Notes: a model not told the origin generated them from the letters alone. Numbered from the stretch's first letter, positions 17,306 through 26,924 are shown. The stretch is DNA of 64,000 nucleotides from Pelotomaculum terephthalicicum JT (GCF_022410535.1 NZ_JAKNBL010000011.1:22741-86740); one strand, 5' to 3'. Program-made: numbers and translations.

Positions 17306-18267
17306 TAACTGTTACTCCTTCGCACATATCTTAATAGCCCGGAGCAAGGGATTACTTCAATACTCCGCTGCGCCAACTCATCCAGGAAAAGGTTCATCCC
17401 GAGCGAGTCGCTGGCCATGTGTCCCGCTATGATTACATTGATATGATTTTTCTCCGCTTCTTTGCGGTGTTTTTCACCGATATGCATCACTACCAGCGTA
17501 CCAACGCCGGCCACGGCCAGCTTGGCGTACGCGTCTTCGGAACCGCTCGTGCCTCCGGTCATATCCACCATGATCCTGCCGGCACGCTTTTCCTTGCCGC
17601 CGACAACAATAACCGGACCCGCGTTATACTTCACCGCCTCGGCGTACTCAGGGATGCTTTTCATGAACTTAATCAGTTCTTCCAGGGTTTCCGGCTTTTC
17701 TTCGTTTATTATATTTTGCAGATAATATTGCACCAGATTGTCCGCGGCGGTGTGCACGCACATCAAAGGAATACCCAAAAGCCTGGCGGCATCCACCGCC
17801 CGGTTATGGTTCAGAGGCAACAACCCCCGCTTGACCTCACTGATACGCGAGGCCATAATCCCTTCAGCCACATTGATCGGCACGCCAAAACCGGCAAGCA
17901 CGTCTTCCTGTATTTTCATCACCTGGTAAAGAGCCGACATTGCTTTTCCTTCCGGGTGGTGGGCGATGATCAGATCCACCGGTTGCCCCCGGGCGGTAAG
18001 CCGGTCGGCCAGGAGCACTTCGGCCGCTTCCATGTCGATACCGGTCAGCACACGATTAACCTCATGCTCAGGTTCGCCGAAGAGCACCCTGGTGTCACCG
18101 TACGGGTTAAACAACCGGTCCTGGTCGTACTCTTTCTTTTCGTCTTCTTTTAGCTCATTAAAATTTTTCTGTTCCTTTTCCAGCAATTTAAGCACTGCTT
18201 CCCTTGACCGCGGGTCGTTTTCAATACCCTTTTGCACGGCCAATTCGTAAATATCCCTGATTTTCAG
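17305..18267 (-). CDS. NIF3/DUF34-family protein (GTP cyclohydrolase I type 2-like), probable CTG start
   Basis: A family of di-metal proteins of poorly defined function. Metal-ligand motifs are DLIIAHHPEG near residue 105, MCVHTAADN and, near the C terminus, VIIAGHMASDSLGMN. Family members open with a sequence like KIRDIYELAVQKGIEND. The frame contains this whole stretch, but the first standard start (TTG 18243) falls in the middle of it. Eight codons upstream a CTG (18265-18267) lies 4-5 bases after GGGGGAAGG, so CTG is the likely start; this is inference. Product 320 aa. The stop overlaps the start of the U32 gene. The repeat-rich region 18299-18436 lies upstream. Confidence 0.85.
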   Translation of the reverse strand: MKIRDIYELAVQKGIENDPRSREAVLKLLEKEQKNFNELKEDEKKEYDQDRLFNPYGDTRVLFGEPEHEVNRVLTGIDMEAAEVLLADRLTARGQPVDLIIAHHPEGKAMSALYQVMKIQEDVLAGFGVPINVAEGIMASRISEVKRGLLPLNHNRAVDAARLLGIPLMCVHTAADNLVQYYLQNIINEEKPETLEELIKFMKSIPEYAEAVKYNAGPVIVVGGKEKRAGRIMVDMTGGTSGSEDAYAKLAVAGVGTLVVMHIGEKHRKEAEKNHINVIIAGHMASDSLGMNLFLDELAQRSIEVIPCSGLLRYVRRSNS

Positions 18268-18298
18268 CTTACCTTCCCCCTGTCCCCAAATAATAGAT

Positions 18299-18436
18299 AC
18301 TCAGAATTCAGTAGTCAGGAGTCGGAACATTTTAAGACAAAAACCATTCTCTCATTCTGCTCCTTACCCTTCTCCTTACCCTTCTCCTTACCCCTGTCTT
18401 CCGTCTTCTGTTTCCTATCTTCTGACTCCTGACTCT
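18299..18436. repeat. Dispersed intergenic repeat, copy A (heptamers, conserved tail, 12-base tandem)
   Basis: The left end is built of heptamers of the type (G/T/C)TCAG(G/A)A (CTCAGAA, TTCAGTA, GTCAGGA, GTCGGAA). It is followed by a tail containing TTTTAAGACAAAAACC and ATTCTCTCATTCT. Then comes CTCCTTACCCTT repeated three times (18359-18395, last copy imperfect), and the right end carries inverted heptamers (CTTCTGACTCCTGACTC). The tail recurs at 32537-32580 in opposite orientation with about 80% identity. See findings. Confidence 0.7.
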
Positions 18437-19039
18437 TTATTTTTTAGAAATAAACCGGCTGCCTTTCAGGTAATATCTCAACGGCAGAGCAGTTCCTTCT
18501 CTAATGCCGATACGGGTTGTCGCGACGATTGGCTCACTTTTCTTTTGCCCCTGATAAATAACGAGCTTTCCTCCTGTCAAGTCTGTGCCGTTATGGCGGC
18601 GTGTTATACCCATGGCCTGCACCAGTTTTGCCGGGCCTCCGCATAGTTCCTCCAGCTTCTCCCGCTTCCTCCGCAAACGCATCAGCTGTATCCCTTCAAC
18701 CGGCTCCAGCGCCCGGATCAAAACAGCTTCCCCTACGCCTTCCGGGGCGGAAACCACATTAAAGCAGTAATACATACCGTAAATAAAATATACATAAGCG
18801 TGACCCGGCGGTCCGAACATCACCCGGTTGCGGCGGGTAATGCCGCGAGAAGCATGGCAGGCCGGGTCATCTTGCAGATAAGCCTCTGTTTCCACAATCC
18901 TGCCGGCGGTGATTCCTTCCGGAGACATGTGCACGAGCAGGTTGCCCAGCAGTTCTCTGGCTACTGCGGTTGTATCACGGTTGTAAAAAGCGCGGGGCAG
19001 GATCTCCTTATTTATAAATATCCCGGAAGCATTTAACAT
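18437..19039 (-). CDS. mpg: 3-methyladenine DNA glycosylase (AAG/Mpg family), 200 aa
   Basis: Removes alkylated purines in base-excision repair. Motifs: [19 protein letters not shown] at the N terminus, [19 protein letters not shown] with the catalytic Glu and the DxxCHAS stretch, [25 protein letters not shown], and LIRALEP. Length is typical for the Mpg family. ATG 19039 has GGGTG just upstream; a GTG at 19048 is the alternative. Heptamer repeats lie on both sides (18299-18436 and 19064-19095) in inverted orientation, so the gene sits between imperfect inverted repeats of about 26 bases. Confidence 0.92.
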   Translation of the reverse strand: MLNASGIFINKEILPRAFYNRDTTAVARELLGNLLVHMSPEGITAGRIVETEAYLQDDPACHASRGITRRNRVMFGPPGHAYVYFIYGMYYCFNVVSAPEGVGEAVLIRALEPVEGIQLMRLRRKREKLEELCGGPAKLVQAMGITRRHNGTDLTGGKLVIYQGQKKSEPIVATTRIGIREGTALPLRYYLKGSRFISKK

Positions 19040-19063
19040 TCTACGCACCCAATGTAGGTTTAT

Positions 19064-19095
19064 CTTATTCTGACTCTTGACTCCTGAATTCTGAG
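19064..19095. repeat. Heptamer repeat block between polX and mpg
   Basis: Reading the minus strand: CTCAGAA-TTCAGGA-GTCAAGA-GTCAGAA. It matches the left end of copy A (18299 onward) at about 23 of 26 bases in inverted orientation. The conserved tail is absent here. Confidence 0.65.
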
Positions 19096-19101
19096 CAGTT
19101 A

Positions 19102-20820
19102 CTAATTTTTCTTGTCCAGGTATGCGAGGAGTTTATCCAAAGGCATCGTGTTGACAATATCACCCGCTCCCAGCCAAGCCCGGCGCGCCACCGCGATTCC
19201 ATAAGGCATTTCATCCATCCTTTTCAAGTCATGGGCGTCCGTGTTGACGGCAATTTTAATACCTTTAGCTTTGGCCGAACGGGCATTTACGTCATTTAAA
19301 TCCAGACGGTCCGGAGACGAGTTTATCTCCAATATCGTGCCACAAGCGGCGGCGGCATCCAATACTCTCTCCATGTCAAGAGCGTATCCATCCCGCCTGC
19401 CCAGCAAGCGCCCGGTCGCATGACCGATGATGTCGACATTTTTATTTTTTATTGCTGAAATAATTCTGCCGGTCATTTTTTCCCGGTCCTGTTTAAAAGC
19501 GCGGTGGACCGATGCCACCACCAGGTCCGTTTTTTCAAGTATTTCATCAGGACAATCCAGCTCCCCCCCGGGCAGGATATCCGCTTCTATTCCGGTGAGT
19601 ATTCTAAACTCTTCATTATTTTCATCAAATTTCTCATTTAGCAGGGCAATCTCACGGTGCTGTTCTTTAAGCTTTTCCAGAGATAGCCCTTTTGCTATTT
19701 TGAGAGACTGAGAGTGGTCGGTAATAGCCAAATACTTGTAACCTTTTTCTTTCGCCCGCTGCACAACTTGTTCTATGGAAGCGACACCGTCGCTCCAAGA
19801 GGTGTGAATATGCAAGTCGCCCACGATATCACCCTGTTTCACCAGTTGTGGCAGGCTGTCCTTGAGGGCGCATTCAATTTCACCCCGGTCTTCCCGGATT
19901 TCAGGAGGTATGTACGGCATGCCCAGAGCAGCGTATATATCTTCTTCACCATGCATTATGCCTGTCCGTTCCATCACCAAACGGGTAAAATCAACGCCTT
20001 TCACCCCAAATTTTTCTTGCAAGCGCGACAAATGCGCTTTACTTCCGGTGCTCTTATGCAGCGCCGGAAAGAACATCTCCTCCGGCACCACCTCCAATTC
20101 CACATAAATACCCCACCAGGAATAAAACCCGGCACGGTTTGCAGCCTTTTCCGACACTTCTTTGATGCGGGGATGGCTTGCCATGGCCTCAAAAACCTCA
20201 TTTGCTTCTTCAGCCGCGACCACCAGGTCAATATCCCCTACCGTTTCCCGCCACCGGCGTATGCTGCCTCCAACTTCCACTTTTATCACACCGGGAATAA
20301 TTTTTAAGTATTCCGTCAACTCCGCGGCCAGCTCTCTCGCAGTAGCCAGTAAAACTTTGCCCGACCGTCTTTTGATCATTTCCACATTCCTGATAATATC
20401 CATCTCAAGCTTGACCCCCATCCCCGGCAGGCCGCGCACACGCTTGGCCCGGGCCGCCTCAGCAAGCTCTTCGGGGCTGGTGATGTTCAGTCTTTCCTGA
20501 AGCAGGTAGGCTCGCTTTGGCCCGATTCCGGGCAAAGACATTATTTCCATTACGCCCGGAGGCACTTCCCTCAGCAGCTCCTCGTGCTTTTGCAGCCGTC
20601 CGGTTAATAGAATTTCCTCTATCTTTTTTGCAATATTTTTGCCAATCCCGGGGATCTTTTGCAGCCCGCGGTTTTTTTTAATTTTTTCAACAGGTTCGCT
20701 TAGGCCGGCCAGCACTTTTGCCGCGTTGCGATAGGCGCGAATTTTGAAAAAATCATCCCCTTTAAACTCATGCAATTCAGCCAACTCATAAAATATTCGG
20801 GCTATTTCAGCATTTCGCAA
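19102..20820 (-). CDS. polX: DNA polymerase/3'-5' exonuclease PolX, 572 aa
   Basis: A family X polymerase used in gap-filling repair. Order of parts: helical 8-kDa-like region with helix-hairpin-helix motifs ([15 protein letters not shown] near residue 55, [12 protein letters not shown] near 95); the nucleotidyltransferase palm [21 protein letters not shown] near 181-200 with the metal-binding Asp pair; and the C-terminal PHP phosphoesterase domain starting [12 protein letters not shown] near 337, with ITDHS, GIEADI and VNTDAH ligands. Length is standard for bacterial PolX. It lies downstream of zapA, separated by a strong hairpin. Confidence 0.96.
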   Translation of the reverse strand: MRNAEIARIFYELAELHEFKGDDFFKIRAYRNAAKVLAGLSEPVEKIKKNRGLQKIPGIGKNIAKKIEEILLTGRLQKHEELLREVPPGVMEIMSLPGIGPKRAYLLQERLNITSPEELAEAARAKRVRGLPGMGVKLEMDIIRNVEMIKRRSGKVLLATARELAAELTEYLKIIPGVIKVEVGGSIRRWRETVGDIDLVVAAEEANEVFEAMASHPRIKEVSEKAANRAGFYSWWGIYVELEVVPEEMFFPALHKSTGSKAHLSRLQEKFGVKGVDFTRLVMERTGIMHGEEDIYAALGMPYIPPEIREDRGEIECALKDSLPQLVKQGDIVGDLHIHTSWSDGVASIEQVVQRAKEKGYKYLAITDHSQSLKIAKGLSLEKLKEQHREIALLNEKFDENNEEFRILTGIEADILPGGELDCPDEILEKTDLVVASVHRAFKQDREKMTGRIISAIKNKNVDIIGHATGRLLGRRDGYALDMERVLDAAAACGTILEINSSPDRLDLNDVNARSAKAKGIKIAVNTDAHDLKRMDEMPYGIAVARRAWLGAGDIVNTMPLDKLLAYLDKKN

Positions 20821-20849
20821 GATAATCGCCCCACTTCAGCATAAGATAA

Positions 20850-20874
20850 AACTCATGAAGTCACTTCATGAGTT
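20850..20874 (-). terminator. Terminator after zapA
   Basis: AACTCATGAAGT-C-ACTTCATGAGTT is a perfect 12-1-12 palindrome, followed on the minus strand by TTATC. It separates zapA from polX. Confidence 0.7.
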
Positions 20875-20884
20875 CAAGTGCGTT

Positions 20885-21145
20885 TTATTTTGATTCAGGT
20901 TCAAGCATTTTAACCATATTTTCATATTCTTCCCGGAGTTTAAGCAATTCATCCGCCATGTTTAAGGCAGCAAGCACAGCTGCTTGCGACTTGCTCAGTT
21001 TTGGGTTGCGTTCAGCCAGTTGCTTCATTTTATGGTTGACATACTGGGCTACTTTCATCATCTGTGCCGGGGAACTATCGCCTTTTAGCGTATAGAACTC
21101 GCCAAAGATTTCAACTTCAACCCGGAACTTCTGCTCTTCGGACAT
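20885..21145 (-). CDS. zapA: Cell division protein ZapA, 86 aa
   Basis: The N-terminal beta part (FRVEVEIFGEFYTLKG) is followed by the conserved helix start (QMMKVAQYVNHKMKQLAE) and a long C-terminal coiled coil (AALNMADELLKLREEYENM). It promotes FtsZ bundling at the division site. ATG 21145 is chosen because GGAGGAG lies 6 bases upstream. Its position after pheST is common in Clostridia. Confidence 0.93.
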   Translation of the reverse strand: MSEEQKFRVEVEIFGEFYTLKGDSSPAQMMKVAQYVNHKMKQLAERNPKLSKSQAAVLAALNMADELLKLREEYENMVKMLEPESK

Positions 21146-21255
21146 AAAACTCCTCCAGGTGTTAATCAAAATAAATAATAGTTATTTCGTCATGCTGCCA
21201 CAATTTCCTTCACCTTAAAAATATTTTCACAGGCTCTTGCACATTATAGCGCTTT

Positions 21256-23676
21256 TCAACCTCGCAGCTGGGCTCCAAAACGGCTGGACAACTCGGCGGC
21301 AATGGCGGCAGTCACTTCACTAACTTCCGCGTCAGTGAGGGTACGGTCCGCGGCCTGAAACTTCAGCGCGAAAGCCATGCTCTGATAACCTGCGGGAACC
21401 TGCTCGCCATGGTAAATATCAAATAAGGATACAGATCTAAGCAGTTTTCCGCCGGTTTTTCGGATTGTTTCCATAATATCCCCGGCCTGGTTTTCCCTTT
21501 TCAGCACGATCGCCAAATCCCGTTCTATACCAGGAAACTTGGGCAGCGGATTGTATACCTTTGGCTTTCCTGAAACAGCATACAACCCTTCAAAATCAAT
21601 TTCAAACGCCACAACCCGCTCAGGCAAATCATATCTCTCCAGAACACTGGGATGCAGTTCGCCAATAATGCCGATTTTGCGTTCCCCCGCGTCCAATGTG
21701 GCCGTCCTGCCCGGGTGGAAAGATGGATTGGCTTTTTCCGGATAAAATTTAACATCCTCCGTCCCTAATTCTCTAAAAATACTTTCCAGCACACCCTTTA
21801 AGAAATAGAAGTCAAATTCCCGCGGCTGCATTTTCCAGTTTCCGGGCGCCCGTCCCATGGCCGCGGCTGCGAGTACGTGGCGTTCTTCATGAGGATGGCC
21901 TTCTTGCCCAGGCGTGAATATTGTGCCAAGTTCAAAAACAGCTCCCTCTTGCATCCTGCGGTTGAAGTTTTTGGCTAGTACCTCCAGCAGCCCGGGAAGC
22001 ATCATCGTGCGCATTACCGAATGCTCCTCACTGAGCGGGTTCTGTATTTTCACCGTATTCCTGAACGGGCTGTCCGCAGGCAGGTTCATCAGATCAAAAA
22101 CACGGGGGTTGGTGAAACTGTAGGTTACCACCTCATTAAATCCCGCACCGGCCATGGCATCGGCAATCATTGTCCGGAACGACTGTTCCCTTGTCTTAGC
22201 CCCGTGACTTGCGGAGCCGGACGGCAACGTGGCAGGCACCTCGTGATAACCATAAATCCTGGCTACTTCCTCAATCAGGTCTTCCTCAATGCTCACATCA
22301 ACCCGGTAAGTCGGTACGGTGACCAGCAGGTCCGCACCCGCGTCCTGCACCTTAAACTGAAGCCGGGACAGAATATCAGACGCCTTTTCCTTGGGGATAT
22401 CCAGCCCAAGAACGTATGTAGCGCGTTTTGGCCTGAACATGATTGTTTTTTCGCTTACCGGTGAGATATAGTTGTCAACAACACCATTCACCACATCACC
22501 CGCGTCCATGTCATAAATAAGCTGCGCGGCCCGGTTAATTGCCTGCAGACAGCCGCCGAGATCAATGCCTTTTTCAAAACGCAGGGACGCTTCGGAGCGC
22601 AAGCCGAGCGACTTAGAAGTCCGCCTGATGCTGACCGGGTTGAAGTAAGCCGACTCCAGCAAAATCGAAGTTGTGTTATCCGTTACTTCCGTGGACAATC
22701 CGCCCATAACCCCCGCCACCGCGACCGGTCCGGACGGGTCGGCGATTACCAGCATATCCTGGTTTAGTTCCCGCAAGACTTCGTCGAGAGAAACCATATT
22801 CTCACCATCTTTAGCCCTGCGGACGATAATATGATGGTCGACAAGCTTATCGTAGTCAAAAGCATGCAAGGGCTGGCCCATTTCCAGCATGACATAGTTG
22901 GTCACGTCGACAAGGTTGCTAATCGGCCTCATTCCGGCGGCACGCAGGCGTGACTGCATCCACAACGGCGAACGGCCGATCCGGACGTTCTTAATTAAAC
23001 GCGCTACGTAACGCCGGCACAAATCGGGGGCGTCAATATCCACACGGACCTGTCCGCTGATATTTTCCCCTGTTTCCGGGAAAGAGGGTTCCGCCAGCCG
23101 GAACGGCCGCCCGAGCAGCGCGGCCACCTCTCGCGCCACGCCGACTACCGACAGGCAGTCACCGCGGTTTGGCGTAAGATCAAGTTCAAGAATGAAGTCA
23201 TTCAGACCCAATATTTCTTTCGCGTCACGGCCGAGAGGGGTTCCCGGCGGCAGGATCATAATCCCGTGGGCTTGCTCAGCCGACATAGTTTTTGCGTCAA
23301 TGCCCAACTCTTGCCCGGAGCACATCATCCCGCGGGACTCCACCCCCCTGAGCTTAGCCCGCTTGATTACAAATCCGCCGGCCAGTTTGGCCCCTTCCAG
23401 GGCCACCGGTATGACGTCGCCTTCCTTGACGTTTGTAGCCGCTGTAATTATTTGCAGTTTTTCTTCACCGGTATTCACCCTGGTAATTACCAGCTTGTCA
23501 GCGTTGGGGTGCGGGTCAATTTTCTCGATCCGCCCGGTTACCACCCCGCTAATATCCTTGCCCAATTCGGTTACACTTTCCACGGCAATACCCGCGAGAG
23601 TAAGCCGGTCGGCAAGTTCTTGCGGCGCTAGAGCAAAATCGACGAAATCCTTTAGCCAATTATAAGATATGTACAC
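21256..23676 (-). CDS. pheT: Phenylalanyl-tRNA synthetase beta subunit, 806 aa
   Basis: Starts MYISYNWLKDFVDF, typical of bacterial PheT. It contains the EMAP-type tRNA-binding domain (residues about 40-150), the B3/B4 editing domain, the B5 domain, the catalytic-like core and the C-terminal FDX-ACB anticodon-binding domain (KVYNPLPKFPGIERDLAIV...). GTG start with AGGAGGT 8 bases upstream. It forms the alpha2-beta2 enzyme with PheS, 57 bases upstream, and shares its T-box-controlled transcript. Confidence 0.97.
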   Translation of the reverse strand: MYISYNWLKDFVDFALAPQELADRLTLAGIAVESVTELGKDISGVVTGRIEKIDPHPNADKLVITRVNTGEEKLQIITAATNVKEGDVIPVALEGAKLAGGFVIKRAKLRGVESRGMMCSGQELGIDAKTMSAEQAHGIMILPPGTPLGRDAKEILGLNDFILELDLTPNRGDCLSVVGVAREVAALLGRPFRLAEPSFPETGENISGQVRVDIDAPDLCRRYVARLIKNVRIGRSPLWMQSRLRAAGMRPISNLVDVTNYVMLEMGQPLHAFDYDKLVDHHIIVRRAKDGENMVSLDEVLRELNQDMLVIADPSGPVAVAGVMGGLSTEVTDNTTSILLESAYFNPVSIRRTSKSLGLRSEASLRFEKGIDLGGCLQAINRAAQLIYDMDAGDVVNGVVDNYISPVSEKTIMFRPKRATYVLGLDIPKEKASDILSRLQFKVQDAGADLLVTVPTYRVDVSIEEDLIEEVARIYGYHEVPATLPSGSASHGAKTREQSFRTMIADAMAGAGFNEVVTYSFTNPRVFDLMNLPADSPFRNTVKIQNPLSEEHSVMRTMMLPGLLEVLAKNFNRRMQEGAVFELGTIFTPGQEGHPHEERHVLAAAAMGRAPGNWKMQPREFDFYFLKGVLESIFRELGTEDVKFYPEKANPSFHPGRTATLDAGERKIGIIGELHPSVLERYDLPERVVAFEIDFEGLYAVSGKPKVYNPLPKFPGIERDLAIVLKRENQAGDIMETIRKTGGKLLRSVSLFDIYHGEQVPAGYQSMAFALKFQAADRTLTDAEVSEVTAAIAAELSSRFGAQLRG

Positions 23677-23733
23677 GGTCGCAAACCTCCTAAAATCGGT
23701 CTTATAAACGCTTCAGCCATTACGGCAATATTA

Positions 23734-24756
23734 TTAAAACTGCTGCAAAAACCGCAAGTCATTTTCGAATAGAATCCGCAAGTCATCAATACCGTATTTC
23801 AGCATGGTAATCCGCTCCACACCCAGTCCGAAGGCAAAACCGGTGACCTCTTCCGAATTGTAGCCGGATACTTCCAGCACCCGCGGATGAACCATGCCGC
23901 TGCCCAGGATCTCCAACCAGCCGGTGTGCGAGCAAACCCGGCAGCCTTTACCGCCGCACATGACGCAGGAAATATCCACTTCCGCGCTGGGTTCGGTAAA
24001 AGGGAAATAACTGGGGCGGAAACGCGTTTTTGTCTTGGGCCCAAATATGTCCCTCATGAAAAGGTCGAGCGTCCCTTTTAAATCACTGAAGGTAATCCGG
24101 CGGTCAATGGCCAGACCTTCCACCTGATTGAACATGGGCGAATGGGTGGCGTCATCGTCGCGCCGGTAAACCTTGCCCGGTACAATTACTTTCACCGGCA
24201 AACCCGGCACTGTTTTTTCCATGGTGCGCACCTGAACCGGAGATGTGTGGGTGCGCAGCAAAGTGTCGTCACTGATGAAGAAAGTATCCTGCATGTCCCG
24301 CGCCGGATGATCCTTGGGCAGGTTAAGCGCCTCAAAGTTGTAGTAATCGGTCTCGATTTCCGGTCCTTCGGCAATGCTATATCCCAATCCCAAAAAGAAC
24401 TTCTGGATTTCTTCAGTTACTATGGTCAGCGGATGTTTGCCGCCACGCAATAGTGGTGAACCGGGCAAGGTTACGTCAATACCCTCTTCCCGCAAACGCT
24501 GCTCCCTGGCTACTTCCTTCAGCGCCGCGGTCCTTGTTGTCAACTCTTTTTCTATTAAAGACCTTACTTCATTGGCAATCTGGCCGATAAGCGGCCTTTC
24601 CTCCGCGCTCAGCGCTCCCATGCCCCGCATCACCTGGGTTAGCTCACCTTTTTTCCCCAGATATTTTACCCTCAGCTCATTTAAATCTTCCAGAGTGCCG
24701 GCATTCGACAGTTCCCGGAGAGCGTCCGCGCCAATTCGCCGCAACTTCTCTTCCAT
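23734..24756 (-). CDS. pheS: Phenylalanyl-tRNA synthetase alpha subunit, 340 aa
   Basis: Class II synthetase catalytic subunit. Visible: N-terminal coiled coil, motif 1 region ([22 protein letters not shown]), [10 protein letters not shown], motif 2 ([19 protein letters not shown]), [13 protein letters not shown] and motif 3 [17 protein letters not shown] 24756 is chosen because AAAGGAGGT lies 7 bases upstream; 10 extra codons upstream lie inside the leader. Controlled by the T-box leader 24832-25085. Confidence 0.97.
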   Translation of the reverse strand: MEEKLRRIGADALRELSNAGTLEDLNELRVKYLGKKGELTQVMRGMGALSAEERPLIGQIANEVRSLIEKELTTRTAALKEVAREQRLREEGIDVTLPGSPLLRGGKHPLTIVTEEIQKFFLGLGYSIAEGPEIETDYYNFEALNLPKDHPARDMQDTFFISDDTLLRTHTSPVQVRTMEKTVPGLPVKVIVPGKVYRRDDDATHSPMFNQVEGLAIDRRITFSDLKGTLDLFMRDIFGPKTKTRFRPSYFPFTEPSAEVDISCVMCGGKGCRVCSHTGWLEILGSGMVHPRVLEVSGYNSEEVTGFAFGLGVERITMLKYGIDDLRILFENDLRFLQQF

Positions 24757-24831
24757 CAAATCAACCTCCTTTAGCGCATTATACAATAATCGCCTAAAAA
24801 TAAAAAATCGCCTCTAGCGACTCCCATCAAT

Positions 24832-25085
24832 AAAAAAACCGTCCTCCAGGGACGGATTGTTTTCCGAGATAACCACCCTATCAGGTACGGGGCAAAACAA
24901 AACCCGATACTATCTTCCATATAACGGTAGAAGTTCCGGCGGCACCTACTTATTGACACGTTCAGTTGCAGTTCCGGGGTGAATTTCAATGAGCCTTATT
25001 CTAGGCGGGCTTTCAGTCCACTGACCCACCCTCCCTGCAGAACACCGGGCATCTACTTATCCCCTTCATCACCATTTATCTGTTG
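24832..25085 (-). promoter_or_regulatory. T-box leader of pheST (tRNA-Phe)
   Basis: Minus strand: GATGAAGGGGATAAGTAG with the AGTA element; GAA-A-UUC-ACC, where UUC (24981-24983) is the Phe specifier; AAGTAGG and CGTTA elements; the T-box core AGGGTGGTTATCTCGG (24864-24879) with UGGU; and the terminator CCGTCC-TGGAG-GGACGG read on the plus strand at 24839-24855, followed by T7. It senses uncharged tRNA-Phe and lets transcription enter pheST. Confidence 0.93.
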
Positions 25086-25235
25086 AATTTATTAAAAACT
25101 AATGAATTGCCAGCCTCCTGTAAAGCATATAAGCCCTTACCGAACCTGTCGCTTCGAACATCCTCCAAAAAAATTCGGCGGTTAAAAGCATTTAACCACA
25201 ACCTTTCCTCAATTTTTTGGGGACCTTTCTACGTC

Positions 25236-25264
25236 ATTATACCATACGCCAAAATTGATGACAA
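25236..25264 (-). promoter_or_regulatory. Sigma-A promoter for pheST
   Basis: Minus strand: TTGTCA (25259-25264), 17-base spacer, TATAAT (25236-25241). The start would be near 25229, leaving about 145 transcribed bases before the T-box proper; nothing firm was recognised in those. Confidence 0.7.
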
Positions 25265-25320
25265 GAAAGTTTGTGACCAAATTGTTATGATCATGTGACC
25301 AAAAATATCTTAATTATTTA

Positions 25321-26124
25321 TCAACTACTTGTTGAACTGCGCTGGCGCACAGCTTCGTATAGCATTATGGCTGTTGATATCGCCACGTTTAAAGATTCAG
25401 CGCGTCCCGGCATCGGAATATGCACGCGTTCAAACACCCCGGACATGACAGTTTCTCCGGGCCCCCGTGGTTCACTGCCGACTACCAAAGCGCAAGATTC
25501 AGTCAAATTGCTTTCAAAAATTGCTTTTTCACCACGTGGCATGCCGGCAACCAGTTTGACGCCGTGACGTTTAATAAATAATTCTACTTCCTCAAACGAA
25601 CTGTTTTGAATAACTGGAATATGAAAAATAGAACCCATAGTGGCCCGCAGCGCTTTCGGGTTGAATATATCGGCTGTCCCTTTCAAAAGAATAACGCCGT
25701 CGGCGCCGGCAGCGTCAGACGAACGCACAATAGTACCCATATTCCCTGGATCAAGCACTCCGTCAACCAGCACCAGCAGCCAGGGGTTCACTCCCGCGCG
25801 CAAGTCCTCCAGCTTTAGCCGCCGCCACTTTACCACCGCCAAGATGCCCTGTGGCGTGACAGTTTCAGCCAACTCTTTAAAAAATGCCTCTTCCACCTCC
25901 AGGACCGGAATATCGTTAAAGGATGCCGCTTCCAGCAAGGCGCGCCCGCGGGAGTTTAACCCCGTATTCCGGCAATAAACCAGCATTTCCACGGTAAAAG
26001 ATGATGCCAACGCCTCTTCCACAAAACGAACACCCTCGGCCATAAATTTACCTTCCATCTCCCTGAAGCGGCGGTTTGTAAGACGGCGCAAGTATTTTAT
26101 CCGGGGGTTTTGTCTGCTCAGCAA
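25321..26124 (-). CDS. TrmH/SpoU-family rRNA or tRNA 2'-O-methyltransferase, 267 aa
   Basis: SPOUT-class methyltransferase. The N-terminal substrate-binding domain (KFMAEGVRFVEEALAS) is like RlmB-type enzymes. The catalytic trefoil knot has motif 1 DPGNMGTIVRSSDAAG (near residue 150), motif 2 VVGSEPRGPG (near 215; the usual form is GNEGxG, so an S-for-N and P-for-G variant) and motif 3 IPMPGRAESLNVAISTAIMLYE. It follows KtrA on the same strand with an 11-base gap. The exact target nucleotide is unknown. Confidence 0.9.
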   Translation of the reverse strand: MLSRQNPRIKYLRRLTNRRFREMEGKFMAEGVRFVEEALASSFTVEMLVYCRNTGLNSRGRALLEAASFNDIPVLEVEEAFFKELAETVTPQGILAVVKWRRLKLEDLRAGVNPWLLVLVDGVLDPGNMGTIVRSSDAAGADGVILLKGTADIFNPKALRATMGSIFHIPVIQNSSFEEVELFIKRHGVKLVAGMPRGEKAIFESNLTESCALVVGSEPRGPGETVMSGVFERVHIPMPGRAESLNVAISTAIMLYEAVRQRSSTSS

Positions 26125-26135
26125 ACTAAAGTTAC

Positions 26136-26783
26136 CTACCTCTCTTCCAGATCTTTGAGTTTATCTTCCCTGCCCACCACTACCAGGATATCTCCAGAAT
26201 TAACAACTTGTTTGGCTCCGGGGGAGATGATTACTTCATTGCCGCGTCTGATAGCCAGCACAGTGACACCGTGTTTCATCCTTACATCCGCCCTTTCCAA
26301 GGTTTGTCCCGCAAATTCTTCCGGCGTGATCAGCTCGACGATGCTGTAGTCCGGGGAAAGATTTATCTGGTCGAGAATGTTCTTGGAAACCAGGGCGTGA
26401 GCCACCCTCACTCCCATATCGCGCTCAGGAAAGACCACATTATCAGCTCCGACTCTTTCCAGAACCTTTCCGTGCAGTTCCGTGACCGCTTTTGCCACCA
26501 CTTTTTTCACACCCATGTCTTTCAGCATTACTGTTACCAGTATGTTTGACTGAATATCCTGCCCGATCGCCACGATCACCACATCAAAATTGCGTATGCC
26601 CAACGCTTTTAAAGCCTGCTCATCCATCGCGTCTACTTGGACGGCATAAGTTACACTGTCTTTAATATCATTTACTTTTTCTTCGTTAGTATCAACAGCC
26701 AGGACATCATACCCCATTTTGGCAAGGGTCAGCGCCACACTGCCGCCAAATCGCCCCAGTCCAATCACTGCTATCTGTTTCAC
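26136..26783 (-). CDS. Potassium uptake regulatory protein, TrkA/KtrA type, 215 aa
   Basis: RCK_N domain with the nucleotide-binding motif AVIGLGRFGGSVA at the N terminus and the acidic end of beta-2 (DVLAVDTNEEKV), followed by an RCK_C domain (VELITPEEFAGQTLERADVRMKHGVTVLAI). It gates a K+ uptake channel (KtrB/TrkH) in response to nucleotide; the membrane partner is not in the window. GTG 26783 is chosen because AAGGAGGAGGGA lies just upstream. Confidence 0.93.
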   Translation of the reverse strand: MKQIAVIGLGRFGGSVALTLAKMGYDVLAVDTNEEKVNDIKDSVTYAVQVDAMDEQALKALGIRNFDVVIVAIGQDIQSNILVTVMLKDMGVKKVVAKAVTELHGKVLERVGADNVVFPERDMGVRVAHALVSKNILDQINLSPDYSIVELITPEEFAGQTLERADVRMKHGVTVLAIRRGNEVIISPGAKQVVNSGDILVVVGREDKLKDLEER

Positions 26784-26830
26784 AGCTTCCCTCCTCCTTC
26801 CATAATCATCAGAAATAATCCTCAAGTCTT

Positions 26831-26865
26831 AAAAAAAAGCATGATAATATTTATCATGCTTTTTG
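26831..26865 (-). terminator. Terminator of the infC-rpmI-rplT operon
   Basis: AGCATGATAA-TAT-TTATCATGCT, a perfect 10-3-10 stem flanked by A8 and T5, 60 bases after the rplT stop. Confidence 0.9.
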
Positions 26866-26924
26866 TCATCAGTCAAACCCCATACACATTTTCTCGAGCT
26901 CACCCGGTATCAAATTTTAATACC

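Noticed and set aside
17419..18153. Plus-strand open frame of 244 codons opposite the NIF3-like gene
   Set aside because: Antisense shadow; His/Arg/Gln-rich translation with no family features.
18359..18395. 12-base tandem repeat (CTCCTTACCCTT) considered as a CRISPR or VNTR locus
   Set aside because: Three contiguous copies without spacers; kept only as part of the intergenic repeat.
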